This document shows, one piece after another, positions 16,742 through 25,510 of a DNA stretch of 64,000 nt (positions within the stretch are counted from its first letter, which is position 1; each line of letters opens with the position of its first letter). The notes below the pieces were generated by a model. The model searched no databases. It was not told the DNA's origin and saw only the letters and a program-made list of their open reading frames with translations. A program made the translations under genes and the position numbers. This DNA comes from Methylocella sp. (GTDB lineage: Bacteria > Pseudomonadota > Alphaproteobacteria > Rhizobiales > Beijerinckiaceae): assembly GCA_037200525.1 (NCBI GenBank), contig JBBCGG010000001.1, positions 2,336,501 to 2,400,500 on the forward strand, read 5' to 3'.

Positions 16742-19293
16742 TGCACCCCTTGTACGACTACATCGCAAAGCAACTCGCCGAGAGGCTCAAAGCCAGAAAG
16801 GTAGTTGTTTGGTACGACGTTCGCCGCGAATTCGCGTCGTTTATCGCTGAATTGCGCGGTGGCGTGCGGACGACCGACGAGGCGGTGCCCGTGATCGTCA
16901 GCGGCACAGCGGCGCGGCTGACCGAATACGCCGGCTCGATGTTCGAGCTTCGCTCGGTCGTGGAGCCCTTCGTATGCGGCGACGCGCCGGCGGAGTGTTT
17001 GATCGTTTACCTGCCTGGCTGTGAGCGTGATCGCCACGGCTCGGTACTGATGGAACTCGAAAAGGCTGGCGACTGCTATGAGCCTCAACTGAAGCGGCTC
17101 GCGCGCAATGTTCTGCGCCAGCGATACACCGACGGCGTGATCGATGAGATGCTGGCGCCGGAGCGTGTTAGCTATGAGGACCTCGCGCGCGCATCGTCGG
17201 ACACGTCGTCGACCGAGCCGCCATCGGTTTTGAAGTCGATCTTCCACAGCACGTCGGGAAACGAGGGCATCATCGCGGCATGGCTCGCAACCGACGAGCG
17301 CGATGCCGAGATCGAGGCAAAGGAGGCGACCCGTGAGCTGGTGAAGCTTGTGCGTTCGAAGCTCGGGCTGGAGCTTCCTGACGACGCCACATTGCCAAAG
17401 CTGAGATCCATCACCTTGCGGTATGGCCTTGCAGGTGAATTCAGATGTGACCTCAGCGGCACCCCCCCTTCGGTTCTCGACGCTATCCCAGCGCCGAAGA
17501 CCAAGGATGAGGAAGGAGCGGTTCGGGAGCTCGCCCATCAGCTTCGCTCGAGGTTCTCCGATGTCTATCCCGCGATGGCCGATCGCGTGGAGGCCGAGCT
17601 GGGGCTTCGCGACGCCGTCGTCCCCGCCGGGACTCTCGGGTCGATCGACACGTTCCGCTTTGAGGAACGCGTGCTGCTGGCCCATTGCGGCGACCTGGTC
17701 GCGGAGAAGAAGTTCGACCAGGCTCTCGAAATCATCGGGGGGCGTGAGCATAGCTTCTGGCTAGATCGTGAGGTCGGACGGAAGGCCCAGTGGGAGGCGT
17801 GTCGCCGCATGGCCGAGCTGGGGAGCCTCGGTGTGGCTGTGCGGGCCGCGGTCGGGAAAGCCGGTGGCGACGCCAATGCCTGGATTGGCGCATACGCAGC
17901 CAAAGACGGCTGGTTCAGATTGGACCAGGCTCAACGCCGCCTTGAGGCATGGGTCGCGAATCTCGACGACGAACCGGAGGAGCGTCCCCTGGGGGTGGTT
18001 CGGGGCGTCTACGAAGACGCCTGCCGCGCCATGGCCGATGGCTTTACGACAGCGCTTGTCGCGGCAAAATGGACGGTCTCGCCGTCATTGCACCAAACAC
18101 GGATATACAGCGAGATCGTCTCGGAGCAGCCCAAGCCCGTGGCGTACTTCTTCGTTGACGCCATGCGTTTCGAAATGGGTGTCGAACTCTCCGAGCGGCT
18201 TCCAAAGTCCGTGGAAGTCAGCGTGCGACCTGCTGTCTGTGCGCTACCGAGCATCACGCCGATCGGTATGGCAGCACTGCAGCCGGGGGCATCGTCAAGC
18301 TTCAGCGTTGTCGAGCAGGCCGGCACGCTGGGCGCAAAAATCGACGACGCTTTCCTTCCCGACCTAGCCGCGCGGAAGAAATTTGCCGCCTCGCGCGTGC
18401 CCAGGCTTGCCGACATTGCTCTGGACGAACTGCTCAGTCTCCAACCCTCGCGGCTTGCCAAGAAGATCGAGGGCGCCCAGGTCATCATTGTGCGGTCTCA
18501 GGAGATCGATCATGCCGGCGAGCGGGGGTTCACGTTCCAGGCTCGCCAGGTGATGGATACCGTCATCGACAATCTGGCCCGGGCCATCCGCAAGCTTGCC
18601 GCCGCCGGCGTCGAGCATTGCGTGCTGACTGCTGATCATGGGCATCTGTTCTTCCCATCGGACCGCGACGAGTCCATGCGGATCGACGCGCCGGGGGGCG
18701 ACGAGATTGACCTCCATCGTCGCTGTTGGATTGGGCGTGGCGGCGCAACCCCGGCTGGTTGCGTTCGGGTCACTGCCTCGGCGCTCGGGTATGAATCCGA
18801 TCTGGATTTCGTGTTTCCCGTCGGGAGCGGGGTTTTCAAAGCGGGCGGGGATCTTGCCTTCCACCACGGCGGCCCCTCCCTGCAAGAAATGGTCATACCT
18901 GTGGTGACCGTCCGCATGAAGGCGAGAAAGGCAGAGCAGGCGACCGCAGGACCGGTGACGGCGACGGGTCTGCCTGACGCCGTCACGAACCGCATATTCA
19001 GCGTGACGATCCAACTCGACGGGAAAAATCTCTCGCTCTTCTCGAACGAGCTGGTGGTCCGACCGCTCTTGATTTCAGCCGGAAAGCAGGTTGGCGGAGT
19101 GGGTATGGCCGTCGATGGCGACTTTGATCGCGCGACAGGTTGCGTGAGGCTTCAGGCCGGTAAGCCCGTCACGGTCGCGTTCCTGCTGAGCGACGAGAGT
19201 TCACCGTCGCTCCGGGTGGTCGTTCAAGATCCGACAACAGACGCCGAGCTGTACCGCTCACCCACCGATATCCCGGTTCGTCTCGGAGTTTAA
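16741..19293 (+). CDS. pglZ: BREX alkaline-phosphatase-fold protein PglZ
   Basis: An 850-residue BREX core protein. The PglZ domain lies in the C-terminal half: AYFFVDAMRFEMGVELSERL with the metal-binding Asp at 473, and LTADHGHLF with Asp-His at 632-633, both typical of the alkaline phosphatase superfamily. The N-terminal part starts with LAERLKARKVVVWYDVRREF, also usual for PglZ. The protein is required in BREX for both methylation and phage exclusion, and phosphodiesterase activity has been suggested for it. Its start overlaps the stop of the synthetase gene; brxL follows after 2 bp. Confidence 0.93.
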   Translation: MHPLYDYIAKQLAERLKARKVVVWYDVRREFASFIAELRGGVRTTDEAVPVIVSGTAARLTEYAGSMFELRSVVEPFVCGDAPAECLIVYLPGCERDRHGSVLMELEKAGDCYEPQLKRLARNVLRQRYTDGVIDEMLAPERVSYEDLARASSDTSSTEPPSVLKSIFHSTSGNEGIIAAWLATDERDAEIEAKEATRELVKLVRSKLGLELPDDATLPKLRSITLRYGLAGEFRCDLSGTPPSVLDAIPAPKTKDEEGAVRELAHQLRSRFSDVYPAMADRVEAELGLRDAVVPAGTLGSIDTFRFEERVLLAHCGDLVAEKKFDQALEIIGGREHSFWLDREVGRKAQWEACRRMAELGSLGVAVRAAVGKAGGDANAWIGAYAAKDGWFRLDQAQRRLEAWVANLDDEPEERPLGVVRGVYEDACRAMADGFTTALVAAKWTVSPSLHQTRIYSEIVSEQPKPVAYFFVDAMRFEMGVELSERLPKSVEVSVRPAVCALPSITPIGMAALQPGASSSFSVVEQAGTLGAKIDDAFLPDLAARKKFAASRVPRLADIALDELLSLQPSRLAKKIEGAQVIIVRSQEIDHAGERGFTFQARQVMDTVIDNLARAIRKLAAAGVEHCVLTADHGHLFFPSDRDESMRIDAPGGDEIDLHRRCWIGRGGATPAGCVRVTASALGYESDLDFVFPVGSGVFKAGGDLAFHHGGPSLQEMVIPVVTVRMKARKAEQATAGPVTATGLPDAVTNRIFSVTIQLDGKNLSLFSNELVVRPLLISAGKQVGGVGMAVDGDFDRATGCVRLQAGKPVTVAFLLSDESSPSLRVVVQDPTTDAELYRSPTDIPVRLGV

Positions 19294-19295
19294 GC

Positions 19296-21338
19296 ATGAG
19301 CAATGGTTCACCGCCGACCCGCGATGCACTCGACAACAAGGCGAACCAGCTGTTCGCCGGAAAGGTCGTTCGAAAGGACCTCGTCCGGAAGGTCAAGGTC
19401 GGGGCAAACGTCCCGGTCTTTGTGCTTGAGTTTCTGCTCGGAAAATACTGCGCCTCGTCAGACGAACTCGCGATCCAGATGGGATTGCAGGTCGTCAACG
19501 ACACGCTGGCAAACAATTACATTCGGCCCGACGAGTCTGCGAAGGCGCAAAGCAAGGTCAAGGAAAACGGAAGATATTCCTTCATCGACAAGGTGAAGGT
19601 CCGCTTGGTGGATTCGGACTACTGGGCCGAGGGAGTCAATTTCAACAACAAATTTCTGCACATCCCGAGCCAATACGTTCGTGACTACGAGCGCCTGCTC
19701 ATGGGCGGTGTTTGGGCGCAAGTCGACATGCGCTTCGAGTCCGACGAGGAATCGAAGGGCAAAAATCCGTTCTGGATCGACAAACTTGTCCCAATTCAGA
19801 TTGCGACCTTTGATCTCGATGAATACCGCAATGTCCGCAAGCAGTTCACGACGGACGAATGGATCGATCTCATCGTCCGGAGCATGGGGTATGAGCCCGG
19901 CGAGATGTCTCGGCGGCTCAAGCTGCTTTTCTTGGTCCGGCTCATCCCCCTTGCGGAGCGGAACTACAACCTCGTCGAGCTCGGCCCGCGCGGCACAGGC
20001 AAGAGTTACGTCGTCCAGGAAGTCTCGCCATACACCGCTCTTCTGACGGGAGGGACCACGGTCGCCAATCTATTCGGCCACATGTCCGGGCGCCAAAAGG
20101 GCATGGTCCAGATCTGGGATGTCGTCGGTTTCGACGAGGTCGCGGATCTCCAGAAGATGCCGAAGGAAGTCATTACGACGATGAAGACGTACTGCGAGTC
20201 CGGCACGTTCCAGCGGGGCCAGGAGGCCGTCGCGGGGGATGCCAGCATCGCGATGTTCGGCAATACCAATCAGCCCATCGACGTCATGGTTCAGACCGGC
20301 CACCTCTTCGCGCCGATGCCCGACACCATTCGCGACGACATGGCGTTCATCGATCGCCTGCACTTCTATCTCCCGGGCTGGGAGATTCCGCAGATGCGGA
20401 ATGAACTGTTCACGGATCACTATGGTTTCGTCGTCGACTATCTCGCCGAAGCGCTGCGCGAGATGCGCAAACACAACTTCACAGAGATCATTGACCGATA
20501 CTTCTCGATGGGCGCGCATCTCAACGCCCGCGATCGCAAAGCGGTACGGAAAACCGTGTCTGGCTTGATGAAGATCCTGTTCCCGCACGGCGAGGTGACT
20601 CAGGAGGAGCTTGCAGAAATCCTTGAGTTGGCGTTGGAAGGTCGGCGGCGCGTGAAGGAACAGCTCAAGAAAATGGGCTCCTTCGAATATTACCAGACAT
20701 CGTTTAGCTACACGCTGCAGGAGACTGGAGAGGAACGGTTCGTCGGTGTACCGGAACAAGGAGGGCGTGACTTAATCTCCACGGACCCCCTGTCACCCGG
20801 AACCGTATATACGGCGGGCGTTACATCGGATGGGACGGTTGGCCTGTATCGCCTGGAAGTTTCCGTTTCGAGCGGAACCGGGAAGCTGAAGATGGCGGGG
20901 GGCATTTCTGGCGCGATGAAGGAATCGGTGCAGCGAGCCTTCAGCTACGTCCAGGCGAAGAAAGCAGAGCTTGGCATTGCACGCGACCTTGAGACTTCGG
21001 ACATGCATGTCGAGGTGATTGACCTGTTGGGCAATCGTGTGGAGGCCGAGATTGGGATCGCATTTTTTGTTGCGGCCTACTCGGCGCTTCGGAAAGCGCC
21101 CGTCAGTCCAGCGCTGCTCGTACTCGGGGACATGAGTGTGCAGGGAAATATCAAACCACTGCGATCCCTCACAGAGCCGCTCCAGGTCGCGAAGGACAAT
21201 GGGGCAAAGCGTGCGCTCATCCCCATCGAAAACAAGCGAAGTTTCTTGGATGTTAGCTCCGACATAATGGAGCACGTCGATCCGATCTTTTACGGAGATC
21301 CCAAGACCGCCGCCATGAAGGTGCTCGGCAGCTTATAG
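19296..21338 (+). CDS. brxL: BREX Lon-like ATPase BrxL
   Basis: A 680-residue protein with the BrxL N-terminal domain, an AAA+ ATPase core (Walker A GPRGTGKSY at about 230-238; VGFDEVADLQKMP as the Walker B/DEV region) and a C-terminal Lon-fold domain. BrxL is the effector-side ATPase that defines type 1 (and type 4) BREX and forms DNA-binding rings. In the Lon-fold domain the segment equivalent to GPSAG reads RVEAEIG and the one equivalent to the GLKEK lysine site reads SLTEP, so the Ser-Lys protease dyad appears absent. It is the last gene of the BREX operon. Confidence 0.92.
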   Translation: MSNGSPPTRDALDNKANQLFAGKVVRKDLVRKVKVGANVPVFVLEFLLGKYCASSDELAIQMGLQVVNDTLANNYIRPDESAKAQSKVKENGRYSFIDKVKVRLVDSDYWAEGVNFNNKFLHIPSQYVRDYERLLMGGVWAQVDMRFESDEESKGKNPFWIDKLVPIQIATFDLDEYRNVRKQFTTDEWIDLIVRSMGYEPGEMSRRLKLLFLVRLIPLAERNYNLVELGPRGTGKSYVVQEVSPYTALLTGGTTVANLFGHMSGRQKGMVQIWDVVGFDEVADLQKMPKEVITTMKTYCESGTFQRGQEAVAGDASIAMFGNTNQPIDVMVQTGHLFAPMPDTIRDDMAFIDRLHFYLPGWEIPQMRNELFTDHYGFVVDYLAEALREMRKHNFTEIIDRYFSMGAHLNARDRKAVRKTVSGLMKILFPHGEVTQEELAEILELALEGRRRVKEQLKKMGSFEYYQTSFSYTLQETGEERFVGVPEQGGRDLISTDPLSPGTVYTAGVTSDGTVGLYRLEVSVSSGTGKLKMAGGISGAMKESVQRAFSYVQAKKAELGIARDLETSDMHVEVIDLLGNRVEAEIGIAFFVAAYSALRKAPVSPALLVLGDMSVQGNIKPLRSLTEPLQVAKDNGAKRALIPIENKRSFLDVSSDIMEHVDPIFYGDPKTAAMKVLGSL

Positions 21339-21508
21339 GAAACGAGGTTGGCGGCCCGGCCCTTGGGCATTAATGTTATTTTAATAATTGTTAATGATCC
21401 AAGTCGGTATTCCTGACCGGGAAAACATCGCCACCGTTTTGCCAAAATATCTATGCCACCCTTACCCCCACTGCACTTGGGCGCAAGAGTCTGTCTGGAG
21501 GCTGGTGC

Positions 21509-22429
21509 ATGGTCAAACTTGTGTCGATCTCTCAGGCGCTCCTGGTGGCCGAGCATCTCAGCTTCAGCCGTGCGGCGCAGGTCCTCGGTATCCGGCAATC
21601 TGCCGTGAGCCGGCGGGTGCGGGCGCTGGAGGACAAGCTGGGCGTTTCCCTGTTCGAGCGCGAGGCGAGCGGCGTTCGGCTGACGGAGGCTGGGCGCCGG
21701 TTTCTGGACCGGGCGCGCTCGGCGCTCGCCGAGATCGATCACGCCGTGAAGGGCGCCGGCAACGCAGGGTGCGGTGCGGAGGGCGCAATCCGGATTGGGA
21801 TACTGTCGTCGCTGTCGGCCGGTTTCGTGCGTGAGTTGCTACGCAGCTATCGCGAAACGCACCCGGTGATCGCCATCGATATCGTCGAGGGCTCCGCAAG
21901 CGAACACCTCGCGCGTATCAGCGAGCGCCAGCTCGACATTGCGTTCGTCACTGGGACGCCGACGGTGCCGCACTGCGACACCGCCGTCTTGTGGGAGGCC
22001 CGCGTCTTCGCTGTCCTGCCGGAGCGGCATCGCCTCGCCGACGAAGACAAGCTCGGTTGGGAGGCACTGAAGGACGAGCACTTCATCGTCAGCCGCGACG
22101 CACCGGGGCCGGAGATTCATGACTATGTCGTCCGTCGGGTGGCGGCTCTCGGGCACAGCCCTTCGGTCGAGCGCTATGGCGTCGGGCGTGAGACATTGAT
22201 GCATCTGGTCGCTCTCGGAATCGGCATCAGCTTCATCAGCGAAGCCGGGACAGGGGCGTGCTATCCCGAGGTGGTCTTCCGGCCACTCGCGACTGCGGAG
22301 GACGTGTTGCCGTACAGCGCCGTGTGGTTACCAGGCAACGACAATCCAGCGTTCCGGCGCTTTCTCAGCCTTGCTCGGTCGATGTCCTCGCGCCAGCCGG
22401 CTCCGTTGGCGGCTGAGTTGGCTTCCTGA
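21509..22429 (+). CDS. LysR-family transcriptional regulator
   Basis: A 306-residue LysR-type regulator with the N-terminal winged HTH (FSRAAQVLGIRQSAVSRRVR) and a periplasmic-binding-like effector domain. It stands alone 170 bp after brxL, with an AT-rich promoter region (around 21370-21400) before it, and it converges on the trb operon: its last 65 bp overlap the antisense DUF2274 gene. LysR genes occupy this position beside trbI in many related alphaproteobacterial ICEs, so it probably controls transfer functions rather than BREX. The effector is unknown. Confidence 0.88.
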   Translation: MVKLVSISQALLVAEHLSFSRAAQVLGIRQSAVSRRVRALEDKLGVSLFEREASGVRLTEAGRRFLDRARSALAEIDHAVKGAGNAGCGAEGAIRIGILSSLSAGFVRELLRSYRETHPVIAIDIVEGSASEHLARISERQLDIAFVTGTPTVPHCDTAVLWEARVFAVLPERHRLADEDKLGWEALKDEHFIVSRDAPGPEIHDYVVRRVAALGHSPSVERYGVGRETLMHLVALGIGISFISEAGTGACYPEVVFRPLATAEDVLPYSAVWLPGNDNPAFRRFLSLARSMSSRQPAPLAAELAS

Positions 22430-22640
22430 CACTCCGCATTTTGGCGAAGGCACGGTCGCCGGCGATGAAGCGCGCCAACATGGGCGCGATCAGCTTGGCC
22501 GGCTCACTGACCGGCTGTCCGGTTTCGCGGCCGAGTGCCGCGGCATAGGCGACAAGATCGCGATGCACCGCCGCGGGAATTTCGATCGTAAGCTTTACCG
22601 GCTTGTCATCCGGGATAGCGTCGAGCTTCAATTTTGCCAT
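22365..22640 (-). CDS. DUF2274 family protein, end of the trb operon
   Basis: A 91-residue protein (MAKLKLDAIPDDKPVKLTIE start, then HRDLVAYAAALGRETG) of the DUF2274 family. The N-terminal strand and two helices suggest a ribbon-helix-helix-like DNA-binding fold. Genes of this family regularly follow trbI in ICE transfer operons, but no function is established. It begins 10 bp after trbI ends and is the final gene of the operon; the LysR gene overlaps its 3' end on the other strand. Confidence 0.8.
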   Translation of the reverse strand: MAKLKLDAIPDDKPVKLTIEIPAAVHRDLVAYAAALGRETGQPVSEPAKLIAPMLARFIAGDRAFAKMRSVRKPTQPPTEPAGARTSTEQG

Positions 22641-22650
22641 GAGCGCCTCC

Positions 22651-23841
22651 TCAACCGCGATAGGGTTCGAGAACGAGATCGTGGGTCACCAAAACACGGA
22701 CCGGAAATCCCGGTCGGATGGTAATGGTCGGCTGGACGTTCAAGGATCGTCCGACCACTTGCTCGCCGACCTGGCTAAAGCTTTGAGATGAACCCTGCCG
22801 AAGGGCCTGGACGAGGGAGTTCTGGTTGTTGTTGCTGTTTCCAGCTTCCGACCCAACGCTCAGCAAGGTCGAGAGGATCGCGGCCTTGAACAGCATGCCC
22901 CAATGGTTGTCGACCTCGTCTTCCAGGCCGGCGTAACCCTCGGGATCGGCGCCCGGCTGGCGCTCCAGCACGATCGAACGACCATTCGGCATGATCAGCC
23001 GGTTCCAGACCAACAGCGCCCGCGACTGGCCAAAGGCAATCTGGGCGTCGTACTGACCAATCAATCGCGCACCCTGCGGGATCAGGAGGATCTTGCCGGT
23101 CGGGCTGTCATAGACATCTTCGGTCACCTGCGCCGTGACGGGGCCAGGCAGATCCGAGCGCAGGCCGGTGAGCAGCGCCGCCGGGATAACCGCGCCGGCC
23201 TGTAGCGTGAACGAACTGGCGGGCGCCTGCACGCGATCGGGGCTGACCGTGTCGCGGTCGGGATTCCCGTTCAGGAAAGCGAGCTTGTGATCCTGAGAGG
23301 CGAGATCGCTCGACCCACCGGTCAATGACGCCGTGGTGGCTTGAGCCGCTGCCAGCGCCGGAGAGGTCACCGTGGCGATCTGCCCGACACTGGTTGTCGC
23401 GAAGAGATGGCTGGTGCGCGCCGCTTCCAGCTCCTGGGCTATACGCTGCTGCTCCGGACTAAGCCCCGCCTCCGACGTCGGCATGCCGGGAGCCGGCGCG
23501 CCCGCGTTGACGATCGGCCGGCCGAGATCGCCGGGCAGCGGCGGGCCAAGCTGGGGAACGGCACGCGGAAGACCCGTATAGTCGCGCGGCAGGTTGGCGA
23601 GGCCATCCGGTGTCGTGCGATTGCTGGTGTTGTAGAGTTCGGACCCGGCGGTCTGATGCTGGGGTCGCAAGGCCAGGAACAGCGCGCCGCCGATTCCGAT
23701 GGCCGCGACGGCGCCAAGGCCGAGGAGGACCTTCCGGGAGAGCCGTGTCACGGGCGCCCGGTTGGATCGCAGCCGCATTTCCTGTGGCGGCCGATCGCCT
23801 CCCGAAGGCCCCGCCGTCTCTTCATGCGGGGCGTCGGTCAC
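22651..23841 (-). CDS. trbI: Conjugal transfer protein TrbI (VirB10-like)
   Basis: A 396-residue mating-pair protein that links inner and outer membrane parts of the type IV secretion channel. It has a cytoplasmic Pro/Arg-rich N-terminus, one membrane segment at about residues 38-58 (LLGLGAVAAIGIGGALFLAL), a Gly/Pro-rich periplasmic spacer and a VirB10 C-terminal domain with GAVIPAALLTGLRSDLPGPV and IPQGARLIGQYD. It overlaps trbG by 4 bp. Confidence 0.94.
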   Translation of the reverse strand: MTDAPHEETAGPSGGDRPPQEMRLRSNRAPVTRLSRKVLLGLGAVAAIGIGGALFLALRPQHQTAGSELYNTSNRTTPDGLANLPRDYTGLPRAVPQLGPPLPGDLGRPIVNAGAPAPGMPTSEAGLSPEQQRIAQELEAARTSHLFATTSVGQIATVTSPALAAAQATTASLTGGSSDLASQDHKLAFLNGNPDRDTVSPDRVQAPASSFTLQAGAVIPAALLTGLRSDLPGPVTAQVTEDVYDSPTGKILLIPQGARLIGQYDAQIAFGQSRALLVWNRLIMPNGRSIVLERQPGADPEGYAGLEDEVDNHWGMLFKAAILSTLLSVGSEAGNSNNNQNSLVQALRQGSSQSFSQVGEQVVGRSLNVQPTITIRPGFPVRVLVTHDLVLEPYRG

Positions 23842-24827
23842 GACTGCGGCCTCCCGTCGGTGCGGACGATACGGACCTTTTTCTGGTGCTCACCGCCGAG
23901 CCGCAGTTCGGCCGCGGCGAATAGCCGATCGACGATCATGTGGGCACCCTGGACGCGGTAGTTGACAAGCTCGGCGCCACCTTCCGCGCCGATGACCCAG
24001 AGCGGTGGCATCTCGCCTTTGCTGATGCCGGCCGGGAACTCGATGAATACCTGCCGCCCGTCATCGAATGCGCGTAGCGGCCGCCAGGCGGGTGTGTCGC
24101 CCTCGATGCGGTAACGAAAGTTCAGCGCGTTGATATCGACGCCGGAGGCGACCGGCGCCGCCGCATCGGCGGTCGCGTTCCGCTGGCGCAGCGCGATCAA
24201 CTGGTCCTGAGCATAGGCCCAGGAGACCGACGCCATGTAGGTCTTGTCGGCCGAACGCAGCTCCAGATGATAGGTGCGTCGATCGGTATTGATGACGAGA
24301 TTGGTGACAAGGTCCGGGCGGGTCGGCTTGACCAGGATGTGGACGCGTTTGGTCGGGCCCGTGCCGCTTTCTGTGTCGCCGACGATCCAGCGCACGGTGT
24401 CGCCGGCCGCGACGGGACCGGAGCCGACAAGCTGCTCACCCGCTTCGAGGGCGATATCAGTGATCTCGCCGGGCGCCGCGTAGACTTGATAGAGCGCCCC
24501 CTCGGAGAATGGATAGACCTGGATCGCATTGAGATATCCGGCCTGTGTCGGCTGAACGCGAGCGGCTCCATTGGCCTGCTCGACGCGCGTGTGCGGATCC
24601 GCGGCCTCCGGCGGCGCGGTCTTGGCGCCGGGGATTGGCTTGAGCTGGCCAGGCAACGGCAGGAGCTTCGGAAGCTCGACGATCTGCACCGGCCTGGGCG
24701 GATCGGGCTGCAGCACGGCTTGCCGCGGCGTGTCGTCGTAGCTGATCTCGGGCGGCTTCCAGATCGTCGAGCAGGCTCCCAGCGAGATCGAGGCGAGCAA
24801 AAGGGTTGCGAGGGGCAGCTTGCGCAT
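23838..24827 (-). CDS. trbG: Conjugal transfer lipoprotein TrbG (VirB9-like)
   Basis: A 329-residue P-type transfer protein. It carries a lipoprotein signal with lipobox LGAC (Cys at residue 19). The C-terminal half is the VirB9/CagX domain (RYRIEGDTPAWRPLRAFDDG, then YRVQGAHMIVDRLF). VirB9-type proteins form the outer-membrane core complex with TrbI. Start and stop overlap its neighbours, consistent with one operon. Confidence 0.93.
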   Translation of the reverse strand: MRKLPLATLLLASISLGACSTIWKPPEISYDDTPRQAVLQPDPPRPVQIVELPKLLPLPGQLKPIPGAKTAPPEAADPHTRVEQANGAARVQPTQAGYLNAIQVYPFSEGALYQVYAAPGEITDIALEAGEQLVGSGPVAAGDTVRWIVGDTESGTGPTKRVHILVKPTRPDLVTNLVINTDRRTYHLELRSADKTYMASVSWAYAQDQLIALRQRNATADAAAPVASGVDINALNFRYRIEGDTPAWRPLRAFDDGRQVFIEFPAGISKGEMPPLWVIGAEGGAELVNYRVQGAHMIVDRLFAAAELRLGGEHQKKVRIVRTDGRPQS

Positions 24828-25507
24828 CAGCCGAGCTCCTTGGACCAGTTGAGGGCGTGGACGTAGACGCCGAGCGGATTTTTCTTGAGCCGATCAGCGT
24901 CGGTCGGCGTCTGCACGACGATGGTGAGGATGGCGCTCCAGCGCTCCGTGACGGCAAGCGCGTTATCGACGTAGCGCCGCTCGACCCATTCGACGCGGAA
25001 GCTGTCGTCAGAAGCGCGGATCACGCTCGCCACGTCGATCGAGATTTGCGTCTTGCCGATTTTGGTGAAGGGATCGTTGGTGCGGGCGTAGTCGTTCAGC
25101 ACCAGCGCGCCTTTGTCGGTGACGTAGTCATACGCCTCGAGCCAGTTCTGCCGCAGCACAACCGGGTCGGCCGGAATGCCCCGCACCTCCTCGATGAAGC
25201 GGGCGAGATGCCAGGCGATCTGCGGGTCGGTCGGGCGGTAGTCGGCCACGGCCGCCGCCACCGTTTGCGCCTGGCCAAGTCTGTCGACCTGCACGACCCA
25301 CGGCGTGATCGTGCCGCGCGCCGATTGCCAGACGAGGCCGGCGGCCAGGCCGCCGCTGAGCGCCAGCATGCCGAAGAAGGCGAGCCGCCAATTCTTCGCC
25401 TGGACGCGGGCCGATCCGATCCGGTCGTCCCAAATCTGGCCTGCTCTCTGGTAAGGCGTTTCGGAGTCTGGGGTCGCGCCGTAGCGGACGGTCGGTCGCC
25501 GGAACAT
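24827..25507 (-). CDS. trbF: Conjugal transfer protein TrbF (VirB8-like)
   Basis: A 226-residue inner-membrane protein with one N-terminal transmembrane helix (LAFFGMLALSGGLAAGLVWQ) and a periplasmic VirB8-type NTF2-like domain ending in LNWSKELG. It is an assembly scaffold of the mating channel. It shares one base with trbG and lies 3 bp after trbL. Confidence 0.92.
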   Translation of the reverse strand: MFRRPTVRYGATPDSETPYQRAGQIWDDRIGSARVQAKNWRLAFFGMLALSGGLAAGLVWQSARGTITPWVVQVDRLGQAQTVAAAVADYRPTDPQIAWHLARFIEEVRGIPADPVVLRQNWLEAYDYVTDKGALVLNDYARTNDPFTKIGKTQISIDVASVIRASDDSFRVEWVERRYVDNALAVTERWSAILTIVVQTPTDADRLKKNPLGVYVHALNWSKELG

Positions 25508-25510
25508 GAA

